A stretch of DNA of 64,000 bases from Oncomelania hupensis (GCA_036898135.1 CM072519.1:43306839-43370838), one strand, 5' to 3'. Shown: positions 45,711-59,321, counted from the stretch's first letter. Made by a program: numbers and translations. Notes: generated by a model not told the origin, from the sequence alone.

Positions 45711-46005
45711 GTGTGGATAACGCAGTGGTTGGAGCACTCGCTACTGTGTCGCAAGTTAAGCACAGTCCAGTGCGGTTAGCACTTGGATGGGTGACCGCAA
45801 AACGTGAAGCGACAAATAACAACGCCCCCAGTTGACTCAACTGTGACTGAGTACCTACTCTCTTAAGGGTGGGGAAGGTAAAGCAGCGAGGAAGAGAGAT
45901 GGGCATCACCCTCATTACGCTGGCCCAAGATAAGTGTAATCTCCAACATCACGCTCCCCTACGGCCACAAGACCATGGGACTACCTTTACCTTTTACATG
46001 TACCT
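45711..46005 (+). repeat. Chimeric tRNA/5S-rRNA SINE, full-length copy
   Basis: The head GGATAACGCAGTGGTTGGAG with CACTCGCTACTGTGTCGC resembles a tRNA A-box region. It is fused to AAGTTAAGCACAGTCCAGTG and CGGTTAGCACTTGGATGGGT, which follow the 5S rRNA internal promoter (box A, intermediate element and box C) closely. The body is shared with 16718-16935 and the tail is built of ACCTTT. Confidence 0.85.
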
Positions 46006-46012
46006 TTACCTT

Positions 46013-47340
46013 TTACTTTAAAAAAATCTCATTAAAAGGTCTCGAATCAAAATATCTTTCTTTTTCATCAACCATATCAGCACATTCAGACATAAAATGG
46101 CGGACAGTAAAGGATTTGTCACATGCAAAGCACCATGGTGGTTCTTCTCCTTTTAAAAGAAAACTATGGCTGACATAAGTATGCCCAATATGAAGGCGAG
46201 CCAAAACAGTTTCTTCTTTGCGAGTGGACGCAAAGTTAGGCAAAGAAGCAGACAAATCTGGAAGAATTTGAAATAATTCGTTATTGATTTGATTAGACCA
46301 TTCGGTCTGCCACAGCCGTTTACAATAAGAGTCAGTCATACAACGCAGGTCAGGGTATGGAACAAATTTGAAAGTCTATTAAGGGAAATCTACATTCAGA
46401 GCTTCTTTAGCCGCTTTGTCCACTGCAATGTTGCCGCGGATGCCCATGTGACTAGGTATCCACATAAAAAATAGTAACCACATAAAAAATATCTGTTAAC
46501 CCTCAAAAACAAGTTTTGTGTGGAGGTCATGGATCTCTGCCAAAAAAGGGTGCAATATCTTTCTCGTGGAAAGAGCCTGAAGTGCTGACAGTGAATCAGA
46601 CATGATTAAAAATAATGATCTTTTGGATTAATAACCCTGTTTCAGAGCTAAATGAATTGCCTTGAGCTCAGCTGTATAAACAGAACACAAATCAGGTATA
46701 CGCTGTTGCAAAGGCTGGTCGAGGTGTCTCCCAGAGACCGACGCAGCAGCATCTGAGTCTCCTTTCTTCGACCTGTCCGTAAAAAAAATTTCATATCCTT
46801 TATGCAATGAATATTGTTCTAGATAAAGTTGCTTATGAACAGTTTCGGGAGTTTCGGTCTTTTTGAAGGATGTGAGATTGAAGTTAATAATGGGGTTGAC
46901 GTTCCAAGGTGCGAGCACAGTTAGCAATTGGTCATCATTAAAAGAGTCAATGTCTATGCCTGCAGTATCAAAGTTGGGACGTATTCTGATACCAGCAGAA
47001 GGAATTTCTGTCGATTTGTTGGAGTATTTAAGCGTAAATAACGGGTTTAGAACACAATCATAAGCGGGATTTTCTGGCTTAGCTTTAAGTTTGAGAAAAT
47101 AGTTCATTGCGAGATGAAGCCTACGGATCTCCAATGGAGGTTAGCCAGCCTCAGCGTAGAGACTTTCCTTCGGTGAAGCGCGAAACGCCGCCAGACAGAG
47201 CCGAAGACCTTGATGATGGATTGGATCCAAGGCACTCCACATTGGCTGTGTGGATTTTCTGTAGATGAAAGCTCTACGATGATCGTGTAAACAGCTTAAA
47301 AAGACATTGGGCTTGTTGATAAGCTCAGGGCGCGAGTCTA
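46013..47340 (-). mobile_element. LINE 3' part with RNase H domain (I/Nimb-like), decayed
   Basis: On the minus strand a 168-codon frame (47134-46628) ends in an RNase H start: EIFFTDRSKKGD, then CSVYTAELKAIHLALKQ. The second RNase H part (IPSHMGIRGNIAVDKAAKEA) follows after stops. Then comes a Cys-rich end with TVLARLHIGHTYVSHSFLLK and CFACDKSFTVRHFMSEC. Upstream, a HHQGLRLCLAAFRASPKESL segment matches the connecting region of I-type LINEs. It is 5'-truncated and broken by stops. Confidence 0.8.
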
Positions 47341-48425
<1,085 letters not shown>

Positions 48426-48451
48426 ACAAAGTGCTTTAAATAATCTCCCTG

Positions 48452-48517
<66 letters not shown>

Positions 48518-48622
48518 ACCCTCTCTCTCTTTCTCTCTCTCTTTGCCTCTCTTATCTTATCTCACATCTTCTCTCCCTTATTTTCTTTCTCGCTTATTTT
48601 TTCTCTCTCCATCTCTCTCCCG

Positions 48623-48662
<40 letters not shown>

Positions 48663-48735
48663 CTTTCTCGTCTTCTCTTTTTTTTTCTCTCTCTCTCTCT
48701 CTCTTATTTTTACTCGCCCTCCCTCTCTCTCTTTC
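48452..48735. repeat. (CT)n-rich low-complexity region
   Basis: Several CT arrays separated by short T-rich spacers. The frame at 48543-48788 is an artefact. Confidence 0.9.
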
Positions 48736-48739
48736 TTTA

Positions 48740-48890
48740 TTATGTTCTTTATTATGTTAACTTGTTAAGGGACAGATTGGAAGATTAGACTTTTTCATTA
48801 GTCTAAAATATTATTCCCTAAAAAATAATTTTAAAAAAAAAGTTTCAGATCCTTTTTTCAAAAGGTTTCTTTCCTCTCTCTCTCTCTCTC

Positions 48891-48940
<50 letters not shown>

Positions 48941-48960
48941 GTCCCCTCTCGCTCTCTCGC
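48740..48960 (+). mobile_element. CR1/L2-like LINE 3' end with (TC)n tail
   Basis: TAAGGGACAGATTGGAAGAT then GATTAGAC...GTCTAAAAT forms a terminal hairpin, followed by TTATTCCCTAA, an A run and TTTC(TC)n. The same end occurs at 60853-61049. Confidence 0.65.
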
Positions 48961-49001
48961 TCTCTCTTATCTTATCTTTCTCGTCTTCTCTTATTTCTTC
49001 G

Positions 49002-50038
49002 ATTTAGTCGACCATAGCATATTATTAAAAAAAAAAGTAAGCCTTTATGTTACTAGCAATAACACAACTTTTTTCCTCAAATCGTACTTCTCAGACAGAA
49101 CACAATGTGTCCATTTAAATGGTAAATCGTCACGTTATAAAACTTTAACATGTGGCGTTCCTCAAGGCTCAATTATGGGTCCACTTCTCTTTTGTTTATT
49201 TATCAATGATTTACCCTTATCGCTTGAAAACTCAAACATATCATGCGAATTATTAGCTGATGACAATACTCTACATACTACTCACAAAGATCTGTCCAAA
49301 GTCCAACTTTCACTTCAGCAAGGTCTGTTGGATGTGCAAAACTGGTGCAAAGAAAACAAAATGTTGCTCAATCCCATAAAAACAAAATCAATGGTAATAA
49401 CAACAAGACAGAAGCATCAAATACAGCCTCTCAATTTAAACCTTGACATTGATTCTAAACCAATCAATGACGAATTAAACTGGCACTGCCATGTAAATAA
49501 GGTGAGCAAAACTTTATCTAGAAATTTGTTTCTACTTAAGCAACTAAAGCAATATGTTGGACTCGAAGCTAGAAAAATATTTTTCTACGCACATTGTTTG
49601 TCTCATATAAATTATGCATCATCGATCTGGTGTATCGCGAGTGATAACACTTTAAAAAGTTTGAACTCTCTTCACAGACGAGCAGTTAAGCTTATTCACA
49701 CTGACCCAACTTTGACTACTGTACAAAAAATGAAAACTTTGCAAATATTACCTTGGGATAAGCAATTTATTTACGACAAAGCAATGCTTATGTACAAAGT
49801 TCACACAAATCAATCACCTGAATACCTAAAGGTCCTTCTCTCTGCAGCCCCAAACAGTCGATCCATCAGATCTAAAAGATATGTATTGCCCTTACCACAC
49901 ACTGATAAATTTAAATCCAGCTTTTCCTTTTCTGGACCTTCAATCTGGAACCCCCTCCCAACACAAATCCAACAACAGACAACAGTTGGCAGTTTCAAAA
50001 CAAAATTACGCTACCATTTATTCAATCAGATAAAATAA
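49002..50038 (+). pseudogene. Partial reverse transcriptase ORF of CR1/L2-like LINE
   Basis: The frame is open from the truncated edge (FDLVDHSILLKKKVSLYV) to the stop at 50038. It shows GVPQGSIMGPLLFCLFINDL (RT block 4), the catalytic box as LLADDNTLH (Leu where most elements have Tyr or Phe), NWCKENKMLLNPIKTKSMVI, and the C-terminal connection ending IWNPLPTQIQQQTTVGSFK. The endonuclease and the RT fingers are missing, so it cannot be active. The ATG at 49175 is internal. Confidence 0.85.
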
Positions 50039-50591
50039 AACCAATATTAGTAATTCTAAGTTGGTAATTATGTCACAGCCTTAATTTTCATAACGTATAT
50101 ATTAAGTGTTATTTAAACAAAATTAGTTTGTAATATAAACTGTATCATAATTGCAAATGCAAAATTCATGTTATAATATATATCATAAATGTGCATGTAA
50201 AAATCAAATGTATTGCTTCATATTGATTAATTTGTTTCCTAAATATGTAAATTTGTTGTTGGTGTGTACTTTGCTTTTAACTAATTAAACCTCTTAAGAT
50301 TGTTTCATTGTTATTGTCTCCTAATAAGATTTGCTTTTAATGTTTCTAGCCGTTTATCATAGTAGTAGTGGTGGTATATATAGTTGTAGCAGTAATGGTG
50401 GTTGGGCTTTTGTCTTTTTGTATTTGTTGTAATAAACGTGTTTTTTTTAATTTGTTTAATTTTTTTATTATTTTATTTTATAATGGTATAGTACATTTTG
50501 ATGCTATCGTTATCTTATTATAAAAGGTCTGATTGTAAGAATAGGCTCATGCCTAAAATCTTAACCTTTTAAAATAAAGTTCTGAAGTCTG

Positions 50592-50597
<6 letters not shown>
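49002..50597 (+). mobile_element. CR1/L2-like LINE, 5'-truncated
   Basis: The insertion starts inside the RT, just after a CT array, and includes about 560 bp of 3' UTR. It ends AAAATAAAGTTCTGAAGTCTG and then a (TC)n tail. Confidence 0.8.

Positions 50598-50644
<47 letters not shown>
50596..50644. repeat. (TC)n tail/microsatellite
   Basis: A pure TC array immediately after the LINE end. Confidence 0.95.
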
Positions 50645-50647
<3 letters not shown>

Positions 50648-50979
50648 TCTTCACTTCTTCGCTCTCTCCTTTTCTTAAGTTCTGTAGTACCAACAACGTT
50701 TGCCAACGTACGTTTCGATTTTATCCGTGATGAATTGTTTCTCGTAGAGCCCGTATTGCTTTGTACCCAAACCGAAGCAAGATAACCATTTACTCATCGC
50801 TCAATACGTATTCCAAATGACAGAGCGGGAAATGAAGGAATAGAAGAGAAAAGAAGAGGAAAGATTAAGTGGAAACCACAGGTAGCGCAAGAGAGTTGGG
50901 TGGAAAAAACGTAGCAAGGAGTGCGTAGGGAAGACAGCGAAGGGGGGAGAAGAGGAGGCGGAGAAGGAGGAAGAGGATG
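50645..50979. other. No gene seen
   Basis: Begins with a CTTAAGTTCTGTAGTACC segment similar to 41200 and following. Purine-rich towards the end. Confidence 0.5.
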
Positions 50980-51108
50980 AGGAGGAGGAGGAGGAAGAAG
51001 AAGAAGAAGAAGAAGAAGAAGAAGAAGAAGAAGAAGAAGAAGAAGAAGAAGAAGAAAAAGAAGAAGAAGAAGAAGAAGAAGAAGAAGAAGAAGAAGAAGA
51101 AGAAGAAG
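50980..51108. repeat. (AAG)n microsatellite
   Basis: A long AAG array with one AAA interruption. Confidence 0.95.
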
Positions 51109-51110
51109 GT

Positions 51111-51210
51111 AGTTAGTTTGTTTCTTTAGTTAGTTAGTTAGTTAGTTAGTCAGTAAATGTCTATAGGGTCTGGCGGACTGCAAAGAGCCGAATCAGGACC
51201 ACAACTTGGT
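51111..51210 (-). repeat. Family D 3' end with (TAAC)n tail, minus
   Basis: TTAG repeats (51122-51150) adjoin, on the minus strand, GTGGTCCTGATTCGGCTC and CAGTCCGCCAGACCC. It is the natural 3' end of the copy that follows. Confidence 0.8.
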
Positions 51211-51795
51211 TGAAAGAAGATTCATCCCCCATCCGTATGAAAGTTCTCCTGAAACCACTCTAATGGAAACACTGAAGTGACCAGACGGTCACTTTACAAT
51301 AAAGACATCCCATGCAGGGGACACTGGGACTGTACTCTAATTTAACGAACTCCCGTTTACAAAAACAAAAGAGAATATAAACAGCATTATAAAATATTAA
51401 CAAAACACATACATATAAAATGTCTAAATTGCTAAATAATAATACCATAGAAAGCCCTGGTGACCATTTGGCAGAAAGCGCCCAATAACCCCAAGCTGAC
51501 CCAACAGACACCATACACAAATGAGGAGTTTGGGGAAAGTTTTCAAGAAAAAACGATAGGTGACTAGTGTCTAACGAAGAAGATAGTATATTACATTACA
51601 TGGTTATTGCTTTAGGTCCAGCGGACTCTTCCGAGCCAAATCAGGACCAAAGAAGAAGATAGTAGATTGATAGAACAGATTAGGAACGAAAAAGAAAAAA
51701 TGAGAATGACAGAAACGGTGGTGAATTAAAGCGCTAAATTTCCACAAAGTGGGAAAACTATTTATACAGAAAAGCCCGGCACCCCACGTGGGGGG
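51211..51795 (-). repeat. Family D retroposon, minus copy
   Basis: The reverse complement reads from GGGGTGCCGGGC and TGTATAAATAGTTTTCCC through GTAAACGGGAGTTCGT and GATGTCTTTATTG to the terminal block. It is split by a small insert at 51589-51651. Confidence 0.8.
51589..51651 (-). mobile_element. Family D terminal hairpin, 63-bp stand-alone insert
   Basis: On the minus strand it starts TTGGTCCTGATTTGGCTCGG and ends AATAACCATGTAATGTAA. A perfect 13-bp duplication GAAGAAGATAGTA flanks it (51576-51588 and 51652-51664). It has inserted into a longer member of the same family. Confidence 0.85.
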
Positions 51796-51806
51796 AAGAA
51801 AAAGGA

Positions 51807-51838
<32 letters not shown>

Positions 51839-52238
51839 GAAGTAAGAATAAAAGCGAGAAAAGCGAAAGAATTAAAAGAAAGAAAAAAAAGACAGACAAA
51901 AGAAAAGAACATCGGAAAGAAATAAAGAAAAAGAAATGAAGTAAGAAAGAAAGAGAGAGAAAAAAGCGAAAGAATTACAAGAAAGAAAAAAAGATAGACA
52001 GAAGAAAAGAACATCGGAAAGACAGAACGACAAGAAATAAAGAAAGAAAGAAGAGACTGGATGGGAATGACGTGAAGGAGAAGGAACTTGCTTACAAGTT
52101 GGATCTGTTTTGTTTATCACGGTGTCGTGCTTGAACCCGTCATGAAATAAATAATGACGAGAAACATATTGGAGGTAGCTGCACAGTTATAACTCGTCTT
52201 TCCAATAAACACCGAGGGTATAGGGAGTGAAGGGGAGT

Positions 52239-52240
<2 letters not shown>
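51796..52240. other. No gene; purine-rich GAAA repeats
   Basis: Dispersed GAAA/AAAG repeats (51803-52055) give Phe/Ser-rich minus frames that I do not regard as coding. Confidence 0.65.
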
Positions 52241-52317
<77 letters not shown>

Positions 52318-52332
52318 AGGGAGAGAGAGAAA
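52241..52332. repeat. (GA)n microsatellite
   Basis: A GA array with GGGA interruptions at its end. Confidence 0.95.
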
Positions 52333-52985
52333 GAAAGCGAATTCCTAACTCTTGAGGTTAGAAAATAGTAGGGCGCGTTGTTTTTCTGCTTGACAGACTG
52401 CAAAACGTCGTAGACGCTAGAAATAATTAAAGATAGAAAAAGAAGAGAGGAAACAAAAAAACAATGAAGATGTTAGGATTGTTTCCCCTTACGTTTTGGA
52501 TAGAAGGAGCGATACACGTTAGTGACCTTTATTTTCTCAGGACCATCTGTAAAAGAAGGGTACTTATGTCTTACCCCTTCCTTCCCCCCTCCCCACCTCC
52601 CACTCCTACACCTCCTCTCTTCTTCGCCTTTGCCCGGGTCTTCTTCTGCCTTCTTCTTCTTGTTCTCCTCATTCTCTTCCTCCTCTTGCTCCTCATTGAC
52701 AAGGGCAGAATAGGATTAATGATGAACGTATTTTTTCCTCTTCTATGAGGGCGATTTCATTGGATCGCCGAGTTTTGAGGTAGATTGAAGAAGAACACGT
52801 GCATAGCATGCTGCAGTAAAGGAGCAGTAGTAGTAGTAGTAGTTGTTGTAGTAGTAGTAGTACGTGTATAGCATTCTGCTTTAGTACTAGTAGTGGAGTA
52901 GTAGTAGCCTAGTAGATAGCAACTTGAGAGTACAACGCCAGCCGTAACTTTAGGTTAGAAGTAAGTTATTTTGCCATAATCTCCG

Positions 52986-52987
<2 letters not shown>
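52333..52987. other. No gene seen
   Basis: The frame 52464-52748 is Leu/Phe/Pro-rich and lies over pyrimidine-rich sequence. A diverged AGT patch is at 52828-52912. Confidence 0.5.

Positions 52988-53070
<83 letters not shown>
52988..53070. repeat. (ATC)n microsatellite
   Basis: A pure ATC array with diverged units after it. Confidence 0.95.
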
Positions 53071-54959
53071 TATCGTCATCGTAATAATGATCACCATTAT
53101 CATCACTATCATCATCACAACTTCATCACCCTTGCTACGAAGTTACTAAAGCAGGCATGAGATCTCAGAATATTGAAATTAACTGAAAATTTAGCGGGGG
53201 TCTGGGAGCCGGCGTAGGCCCCCAGTCGAGTCAAGGGATGAAACCCCTTGTGGGGGTTCATGGGGCAAAGCTCCCTGAAGCTGAACGTTTTTCATATTTT
53301 TTTTAAATTGAAAAAGTATCACTCTCCTGACATCTGATCTGTGAAAAGAAGCACATTGTTTTGTCACCAATCCCTTATAATCAAACACTGAAACTGTGCT
53401 GATGGTTGTTTGGGTGTGCATTTGAACATAAGCAGTTGGCATTATTTAGTACAGTAGTTCATATAATTATAAAGAAATTTACCAAAATTTATAAGAACAT
53501 GTAGATGTTCTGAATTGCTGTCTTTTAACACTTGTTCATGTATGTACATGAAACAGAAAGGAAAGACTTGTTGTGCAAGGCTGGGTTGAAAAAGAAAGTG
53601 TCACGGACTCCTCCACCCACTTCCAACTCAAACAGTTTTTGACAAATCCTTTCTTGTCTACATTTCTCGCAAGAGCTTTGTCACTCGGTTTCAATTTCCG
53701 AAACGGCATGTTGATGATGACATGAAGGCATACAGAGCAGGAATTCTTGTTTAAAAACGTTAAAACTACACCGGTAGCGTATCGAATACTAAGAGCGCCG
53801 TTCTCAAATGGCTTGATATTATTAAAACCTCCGTTAAGCCATTCGATGATAATATTCTTTGGGAATAAAACTCGTCTGCTCAAGATAACGTAAAACAAAA
53901 CCTCCTTCCCCACCCCACCCCCTAGGTTTTTCACCAGCCTTCAAAATTAACGGTTTTCGTTAATTAACGGAGAAATATCACGCCTGTTAAGAGGACGGCT
54001 ATAGCATCAACCTTCAAGTTAGAGCAGGAAAAGTCAGCTATTTCGCCGCAGACACAGCCAAGGGTCACGGTGTATCTCCATCTCAGACAGAGATTGATGA
54101 GATTAAATCCTCTGTGGGCAGAGGGCGAGACAGGACACATAGCAATGTCCCACCTTCCTCTCGAGCTGGCAATGGTAAACATGTTGGTTACCAAAAGGAA
54201 TTGTCCACGTCTTGAAAGTTTAACCCTTTTCCTCTACACCATTTTCGACAGTCGAAATGGCATTATTCAATGATTACTTCTACCAACAACAACAATAAAC
54301 ATCAGCTACAGCGATTCAACCCTAACCAAGAACGTAAAACTTTGAAGTAGTAGGTTTTCAGTCGTAGGCGAGAGAGACATTGTGATACTCTTTTTCTTAA
54401 GACCAGCTTTATTGATCATCTCTACCTCACTAGCATTTACATGCCCCCCTTTTGCTAGCGCCTTGAGCGGATTCTTTTGGGAATAGAGAGTGCGCTATTT
54501 AAGAACAAGCCGGTTTTCTCCATCATTTATCCGCACGGATGACCGTTCCCCCTCCAAACAAATAACAATCATCATAGTCGATGCTTAATAGGTTCTAACT
54601 ACTCGGCTGTCACAAAAACTATCCAGAAAATTCATTTGAACGTATTTAGAGAAGTGGGAATGTTGGTGTTCGAAAGCTGATAACGGAAGTAAGTTTACTT
54701 CGAGGAAACACTGGTAACCGCAACGTATGTATTACTTTGTAGCAGAAAAACACACAGGAGATAAAGACAGGTTCATTAATAATCCTTCAACGAGGAGCAA
54801 AATAAGTTTGTTGTGAAAGTTTGAAATAGCTGAAGTTGTTTGTGTCGTGGTCATTTGTATTAATGTGTCTGTGGCCTCGCGTTGTTAGTTCAACTTAAGC
54901 GTCCCTGTAATTAATGTCGGACGATAACGTGAAACATTCTCATTGATTTGTGTGTCAGG
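53071..54959. other. No recognisable gene
   Basis: The minus frames 53191-53442 and 53536-53934 lack motifs that I recognise. A GC-rich block (53195-53275) with GGGGGTTCATGGGGCAAAGC looks like a piece of a dispersed repeat. Near 54450-54510 the minus strand has AAATAGCGCACTC and CTCAAGGCGCTAGC, resembling SINE/LINE 3' ends. Confidence 0.4.
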
Positions 54960-55290
54960 AGCTCGCAGTTCTACATGTTTATGTTCCAACAGCTCTATAT
55001 AGCCTCATCTTTTTTATCTAAAAAAATATTTTGTTGCCACTGGTTTTTACTCCCATTCGCACAGCTCTAGGTTATAGAGCTGTATGTTCAGGGTTATGTG
55101 ACCCTCAGCTGTGTGTATACCGTTTCACTTTCCTACGCAACTCTTATCTTCCTCAGGGCTGTTTCCACAGTTCTGTGGGAACAGAGATGTGGTAATATAG
55201 AGCAATAGGAAAATTGAAACATGTGCACAGAGCTGAGGAAACGTGAAACTTTTGGAACATAGGGGAACACTAGATATGTGGTGCAGGAAC
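54960..55290. repeat. Degenerate minisatellite, like 40785-41020
   Basis: Words such as GCAGTTCTACATGTTTATGT, TTCCAACAGCTCTATA, TTCCACAGTTCTGTGGG and ACAGAGCTGAGGAAACG recur every 20-25 bp in both orientations. Strongly decayed. Confidence 0.4.
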
Positions 55291-56603
55291 ATACATATGA
55301 CCCACATGTTTGGCAAGGCAGATTATATTCATTTTAATCTAGTCTACCCGCCAGGAGCTTATACCGTGCACAACGAGTTACGTTCATTAATGAAAACTGC
55401 TTCTGTAATGTAAAGGATATTGTCGTGTGAAAATCAATCACATGAGGTTACTTTCGTGAACGACGTTATTTGTCACCAAGCCACACGTTAAATTGAGTTG
55501 GGAGACACCATTTTGCCTAAACATCCAACAATGTTTCTTTGCCATGTTAGGTTTATCGTCTGATTTTGTGAAAACGTTTCCGATATGATGTTATCAGGCC
55601 ACATATCCAATATCCTTGCATGAACGAGCACAATAAATCGTGTTGTGTCTTGTATCTTGAAATAATACCTACCCTTGGAATATTATTTCAGACTTCCTTC
55701 CTTTTACAAAAAAAAACAAAACCACATAAACATTAAACACCACCCTTAAGAATGTTGATGTTAAGAACACTTTTCACGTAAACAAAATTACCCCTTCGAC
55801 ATATTTATCAAACACAGCAACAAAATCGCTGTGCATGTTTGTTTGTTTGTTTTCTTTTGTTTCGTATATATTTTACATGATGGGCCTTTTTGCGGTCACA
55901 GTATTTCTAAAGCTAGGGTAGCTTTGTGCAACTGCATGCTAATTTATCATCATCTTTAAATGAAAAAAAGAGCGGTAAGGCAACCCGTAGTCTGGAAACC
56001 GTGCTATTTACGGCTGTTGATTTACCGACTTTTATTATGTTGTTGTCTTGACTGCGTAACGCTATCGCATTACCTGGCCATGTAATGCCACTTCTTGTTC
56101 AAAGTATCTGAATAGTGAATGCATGGTCGTATTCCGTATTTTCAATCTCCGCTTTTATTTTGTGCTCTTATTAGATAGGTTTGTTTGACAAATCTGACCG
56201 GTAAGCAGTACCGCTGGCTTTTCAAATTCATGAAGAAGCTTTTAAGACATTGAGACTATTTGTAGCCTAGAGGAGTTTTGTATTCTTTTATCTCTTCTTC
56301 CAGTTAAGCGAGAGAAACGTTGTTGGCATCCCGAATACTAATAAAAGGTTTTAATGTGGGTGTAAAGAAAAGGGGTATTTTTAGAATTGGCGTGTGTGCA
56401 CGTGTGAATCTGCGTGTTCTCCCGTCTCACAACTTCTCTAACTCTAACAACAATAAATTACGTTGTCACATCCTCTATTGACCATAAACATAAATCAATA
56501 CGATAGTACCAAAAATACAGAATCAACAAGAATCAAATGGAACAAATACCATTACTTCTACGCACGTCATTACGCCGAATAAATCCTTTGAAAGAATACA
56601 TAT
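55291..56603. other. No gene seen
   Basis: AT-rich sequence without supported frames. Confidence 0.55.
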
Positions 56604-57012
<409 letters not shown>

Positions 57013-57144
57013 CCTATTCTTGAGGCCCCCGCAACAAGAGACTTCTGCAGACAAAGGAGTTAACAACAACTAAGTTTTTAGATACATAAACTTTCTTTAG
57101 ACCATTACACATCTCTCTTTTTCTCTTTCTCTGTCTGTCTGTCT

Positions 57145-57149
57145 GTCTG

Positions 57150-57230
<81 letters not shown>
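57145..57230. repeat. (CT)n then (GT)n microsatellite
   Basis: A CT array, with CTGT units before it and GT units after it. Confidence 0.95.
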
Positions 57231-58109
57231 AACGGGACCAGTACGGCAATACAATGAATTTCATCCATATGGAATACAGTTCAAAACATAAACACTAATT
57301 CTACAACTAATTATTACATTAATGATTCCAATTAATTTCATTCATACACATAAATTGACACTTTACACTGCAATTGTAGTTTTAACTTCAAATGAAATAA
57401 TCATCCGAATTCAATTCGTTATTCAAAAATTACAGTGAACCACCATGTTCGTCTCTTCCCCACTCCACCTTTCACACTTATATCAAAATTATTTATTATT
57501 AATTGTATTACATAACCAATATAATATCATCATTTAATAATAGTATTACATTTCTAATACAACATTTCAAATAATAAATAATATATATCTGCAGACACAG
57601 TTGCGAGAAGTTCAGGACAACAATCTCTAGTATAGTCAAGAAAAGATTTAGTAGAGTTTTGAATGTACATTAGTCAACTTGTCATTTGACCAGCTCAACC
57701 AATCAAAATTTAGCTCTCATAAAAAATTACCAATATCTTCTCACAAGAAACAGACTAACAATAATATAAAGTCATCGGACCCAAATAACTATACAACCGG
57801 TCCGTGACAGTGGGTTTGGTGCTTTTGGGTTAAGCAGAGGCAAGCAACGCCGCAGAACAGTTAAGCGTCCCAGTTGACCCTGGTGTGATTGGTAAAGGAG
57901 CCCCCAACACAGCCGATTGTGTACGATCATGTTGCCGATTCCATGCCATCCCGCTTTTCTATCGGTTGGTGTCAGAATTCACATTTTACATGAGATCCGA
58001 TCTCAATCGGTGGATTCGAGCCTTCTCTCTATAAATGGCTCCCCAACAATGATAACCATAGACACATAAAGGATGATAACATGCTGCAATATCCGTGTTA
58101 CTTAAGCAT
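57231..58109. other. No gene seen
   Basis: AT-rich to 57600, then unremarkable. Confidence 0.55.
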
Positions 58110-58605
58110 TCTCAGCGCGGTTTTAATAGCATTTCACAACCCCAGTGGTAACACTGAAGGCATTCCACCAGCCAGTCCTTATGCAATAAAGGCATCCCAC
58201 GCAGGGGACGCTGAGGCTATATTCTAATTTATTGAACCCCCGTTTACAAAAACAAAATAGAATACAAACATCATTATAAAATAGCAACAAAACACATACA
58301 TATAAAATACATACATTGCTAAATAATAAAATCTTAGGAAGCCCTAGTGACCATTTGGAAGAAAGCGTCCAATATTCCCAAGCTGATACAACAAACCTTA
58401 CACACAAATTAGGAGTTTTGTCCCGGAAGAGTTTTCAAGAAATAAACTGTAGGTGACCGGTCTAGCGAAGAAGAAGATAGTATAGTAGCTTGATAGAAAA
58501 GAGTAGGAATGAAATAGAATAAATGAGAAAGACGGCGACAGTGTGAATTAAGCACTAAATTTCAAGAGAGTGGGGATACTATTTATACAGAAATCCCGGC
58601 ACCCC
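58110..58605 (-). repeat. Family D retroposon, minus copy
   Basis: The reverse complement runs from AGGGGTGCCGGGATTTC and TGTATAAATAGTATCCCC to GTAAACGGGGGTTCAATAAA and CCTCAGCGTCCCCTGCG. The terminal hairpin block is missing. The minus frame 58123-58407 is a translation of the repeat. Confidence 0.8.
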
Positions 58606-58880
58606 TAGGTGAATATTGGCAACTTCGTAGTTCTGGAGATGCAAGTTCAGTGGACATCGTTGTCAAAACCCCCAATATGTATATTTTGTTATATACCGCC
58701 CGGAGACTCACCTGCACATGATGAAATAATTCCAGGGAACCCTCGTGGCATAGAGCTCCTTCAGCATTGTATTCTAGACCTGCATCAGACAAGAAGTGGT
58801 TGTTACTAACTTGTCAGTGGCGATCTCAACGCTCGCACAGCTGATAGACTCTGGACTCAAAGCTCAGCTTCAAAGACTAT

Positions 58881-59321
58881 GTGTCATCAACTCAAAAGAA
58901 GTGTCAGCAGAGGCTTCACGTCCTGCGAAGACTGAAATCCTTTGACCTTGACCCCAAGCTGCTTCTCAATTTGTATAGGAGCATGGTAGAGCCCCTTCTG
59001 CTGTACTGCCGCCCTATGTTCTTCCAGACGCAGTCGGTCACAGAGAAGAACAAGCTGCTAAAAGTAGCGCAAACTGCCTCAAAGATCATAGGCCTCCCCG
59101 TCCCCCCTCTGCCCGATCTTTGTGAGAAAGCCCTCCTTCGCAGAGCGCGTAAGGTCTTGGCCGACACTTCGCACCCTCTGAACAGAGAGTTTGAGATCTT
59201 GCCATCGCAGTGCAGGTACAGAGTACCCAAATGGAACAAAGTCAAACTCAGGAACAGCTTTGTTCCTAACGCAGTCAAATGCTTTAATGCGTTAGTCGGG
59301 CGGCGCATAGTACAGCGCTAG
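58881..59321 (+). pseudogene. C-terminal region of LINE reverse transcriptase
   Basis: The 146-codon frame has KKCQQRLHVLRRLKSFDLDP, LYRSMVEPLLLYC, AQTASKIIGLPVPPLPDLCE, RRARKVLADTSHPLNREFEI and LRNSFVPNAVKCFNALV. This is the conserved post-catalytic region of Rex1/CR1-type non-LTR elements. The catalytic RT blocks are absent, so it is a remnant. The ATG is internal. Confidence 0.8.

Noticed and set aside
53191..53934. Two minus-strand host gene exons
   Set aside because: No recognisable domain, no good splice sites identified, and the first overlaps a GC-rich dispersed-repeat block.
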